Source of the DNA: Clostridia bacterium
Lineage (GTDB): Bacteria > Bacillota > Clostridia > Oscillospirales > CAG-272
Reading direction: 5' to 3'
DNA length: 6,283 bases
Assembly: GCA_017452335.1 (NCBI GenBank)
Contig: JAFTMP010000244.1
Coordinates: forward strand, 1 to 6,283
In this document: positions 4,931 through 6,283 of the stretch, piece after piece
How the letters are laid out: every line of letters begins with the position of its first letter
Numbering within the stretch: position 1 is the first letter of the stretch
Made by a program: the position numbers and the translations under genes
The notes under the pieces: generated by a model
Told to the model about the DNA's origin: nothing
The model's input: only the letters and a program-made list of their open reading frames with translations
The model's database searches: none

Positions 4931-4958
4931 GGGGCAAATTTCTCTGTTTTGACGAACA

Positions 4959-4979
4959 CAAGTTTTAAAAAGAAACTTG
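4959..4979. repeat. 7-bp inverted repeat overlapping the -35 of the EF-G-like gene
   Basis: CAAGTTT (4959-4965) and AAACTTG (4973-4979) surround TAAAAAG. The right arm overlaps the -35 hexamer TTGAAA (4977-4982), so it could be an operator. It could also be a weak AT-rich terminator for the radical SAM gene, since no other is seen in 4931-4976. Confidence 0.35.
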
Positions 4980-5005
4980 AAATTGGATTTGTTTTCATAT
5001 ATAAT
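4977..5005 (+). promoter_or_regulatory. Consensus sigma-A promoter of the EF-G-like gene
   Basis: TTGAAA (4977-4982, one mismatch to TTGACA) and a perfect TATAAT (5000-5005) are 17 bases apart. Transcription should start near 5010-5013, leaving a leader of about 80 nt before the ATG at 5092. The promoter looks strong. Confidence 0.85.
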
Positions 5006-5010
5006 AGTAC

Positions 5011-5067
5011 TTGTCCGTGAGTTTTTGGGACTTGCAACAGGGATAGTGACAGTGAGAACACGGATAA
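5011..5067 (+). promoter_or_regulatory. Leader stem of the EF-G-like mRNA
   Basis: TTGTCCGTG (5011-5019) can pair with CACGGATAA (5059-5067): nine base pairs, one of them G-U, closing a 39-nt loop. The stem begins at or near the predicted transcription start and ends 12 bases before the ribosome binding site GAGG (5080-5083). It does not match a regulatory RNA class I know. There is no U-tract after it, so control by attenuation is not evident. Confidence 0.45.
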
Positions 5068-5091
5068 ATTCGCAAAAAAGAGGTATAAATC

Positions 5092-6283
5092 ATGGCAGCA
5101 ATCAAAACCGGCAACATCAGAAATATTTGCTTCCTCGGACACGGCGGAAGCGGTAAAACGTCTCTTGCAGAGGCAATGCTTTATATGCACAAGGCAACGG
5201 ACAGACTGGGCTCTACCCCCGCGGGTAACACCGTTTGTGACTATGATCCCGAAGAGATCAAGAGAGGCTTTACCATCTCTCTTGCTTGCGCGAATTTCGT
5301 AAGAAAGGGCACAAAGATCAATATTATCGACACTCCCGGCTTCCTCGGATTCGTTGGTGAAGTAATCACCGGTCTTAGAGTTGCGGGCTCCGCAGTTATC
5401 GTGGTAGACGCTAAATCGGGTATTCAGGTAGGTACAGAGCTGGCTTGGGAAAATGCAGAGCAGGCAAAGGCGCCCAAGGCATTCTTCGTCAACAAGTGCG
5501 ACGATCCCGAAGCAAGATTTGCGCCCCTGCTGGCAGACATGAAGGAGAAGTTCGGTGCATCCGTATGCCCCGTAATCATTCCTTCCTCTCAGCCCAACGC
5601 CTTCATCAACCTCATTGATATGAAGAAGTACGTGTACGACGATAAGGGCAACCACACCGAGGGTGAGATCAACCCCGAATATATGTCTTATGTGGAAGAA
5701 TGCAGAGAAAAGCTGCTGGACGCGATTGCCTCCACTTCCGACGAGCTGATGGAAAAGTACTTCGGCGGCGAAGAGATCACCAAGCAGGAAGCAGTTGATG
5801 CCATCCACCACGGTATCGCAGACGGCACCATCACCCCCGTATTCTCGGGCTGTGCCACCAAGCTGTGGGGTATTGACGAGCTGTGCGACATCATCGTAGA
5901 CTCCTTCCCCAACCCCATGACCAAGGGCGCTGAAAAGGCGATCGTAGACGGTGAAGTTGTAAAAAGACCCATTTCCGAAACCGGCTCCCCCGAGCTTTAT
6001 GTATTTAAGACCTCCGTTGACCAGTTCGGCAGAACCTCCTATTTCAAGGTGCTGTCCGGTGAGCTGACCAACTCTGCCATTTTGAAGAACGCACAGACGG
6101 GCGTTACTGAAAAAATGGCGCATATCTACACCATTAACGGTAAGAAGACCACCGAAGTGCCCGCACTTGCTTGCGGCGACATCGGATGCATCACCAAGCT
6201 TGCAGGCACCAACACTGGTGACTCTCTGAGCGCTGACGGTGAAGTGGTATTTAAGGGCGTGACTCTGCCCGAGCCCTTCTACA
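5092..6283 (+). CDS. EF-G-like translation GTPase, 5' part (cut by window end)
   Basis: The first 397 codons of a translation GTPase of the EF-G superfamily, which usually has about 690 residues. All five G motifs are visible: P-loop GHGGSGKT (16-23), switch I RGFTIS (58-63), DTPGF (80-84), NKCD (134-137) and SGCA (252-255). A domain II beta-barrel begins near 293 (SPELYVFKTSVDQFGRTSYFKVLSGEL). Two features argue for the paralogous EF-G-2/FusA2-type group over housekeeping fusA: the P-loop GHGGSGKTSLAEA, and DTPGF, where canonical EF-G has DTPGH with the catalytic histidine. The start is supported by GAGG eight bases upstream. It has its own strong promoter and a long leader. It is not next to rpsL, rpsG or tuf in this window, unlike typical fusA. 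The role of this group is poorly known. Confidence 0.9.
   Translation, partial: MAAIKTGNIRNICFLGHGGSGKTSLAEAMLYMHKATDRLGSTPAGNTVCDYDPEEIKRGFTISLACANFVRKGTKINIIDTPGFLGFVGEVITGLRVAGSAVIVVDAKSGIQVGTELAWENAEQAKAPKAFFVNKCDDPEARFAPLLADMKEKFGASVCPVIIPSSQPNAFINLIDMKKYVYDDKGNHTEGEINPEYMSYVEECREKLLDAIASTSDELMEKYFGGEEITKQEAVDAIHHGIADGTITPVFSGCATKLWGIDELCDIIVDSFPNPMTKGAEKAIVDGEVVKRPISETGSPELYVFKTSVDQFGRTSYFKVLSGELTNSAILKNAQTGVTEKMAHIYTINGKKTTEVPALACGDIGCITKLAGTNTGDSLSADGEVVFKGVTLPEPFY

Noticed and set aside
4888..6123. A 411-codon open frame on the minus strand
   Set aside because: It lies opposite the EF-G-like gene, which has all G motifs, a ribosome binding site and a promoter. The antisense translation has no recognisable domain.

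Overview
The window looks like the chromosome of a member of the Bacillota, most likely class Clostridia. The evidence is a Soj/Spo0J (ParA/ParB) pair next to a Noc-like ParB paralogue (Noc is a Bacillota protein), strong AGGAG-type ribosome binding sites, and near-perfect sigma-A promoters. GC content is moderate. Order, family and species cannot be fixed from the sequence alone.

Left half (1-3062), read on the minus strand, is a chromosome-partition locus. In transcription order it holds a Noc-like protein (2040-2951), a 278-bp intergenic region, parA (1000-1761) and parB (45-935). The intergenic region carries three identical 16-bp parS sites, TGTTCCACGTGGAACA. The outermost site sits at the exact centre of a 44-bp near-perfect palindrome. 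The region also holds a perfect TTGACA-N17-TATAAT promoter that drives parAB. ParB should load on these parS sites as a CTP-dependent clamp, and ParA should act as its ATPase partner in origin segregation. The Noc-like protein keeps the ParB fold and a Noc-like C-terminus, but it has lost the ENxQR motif of the CTP switch.

Right half (3063-6283), read on the plus strand, begins with a divergent promoter region. It is followed by mscL (mechanosensitive channel, 3243-3791) with an unusually long Ala/Glu/Lys-rich cytoplasmic helix. A strong hairpin follows, with a 15-of-16 parS match at its tip. Next comes a YhcC/YtqA-type radical SAM protein (3944-4930). Last is the 5' part of an EF-G-like translation GTPase (from 5092, cut by the window end) with its own consensus promoter and a leader that can fold into a 9-bp closing stem.

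The most noteworthy observations are the parS cluster with its palindrome, the parS-like apex of the mscL hairpin, the degenerate CTP motif of the Noc-like protein, the enlarged MscL tail, and the missing catalytic histidine in the EF-G-like protein. No mobile element, CRISPR array, tRNA or rRNA was seen.
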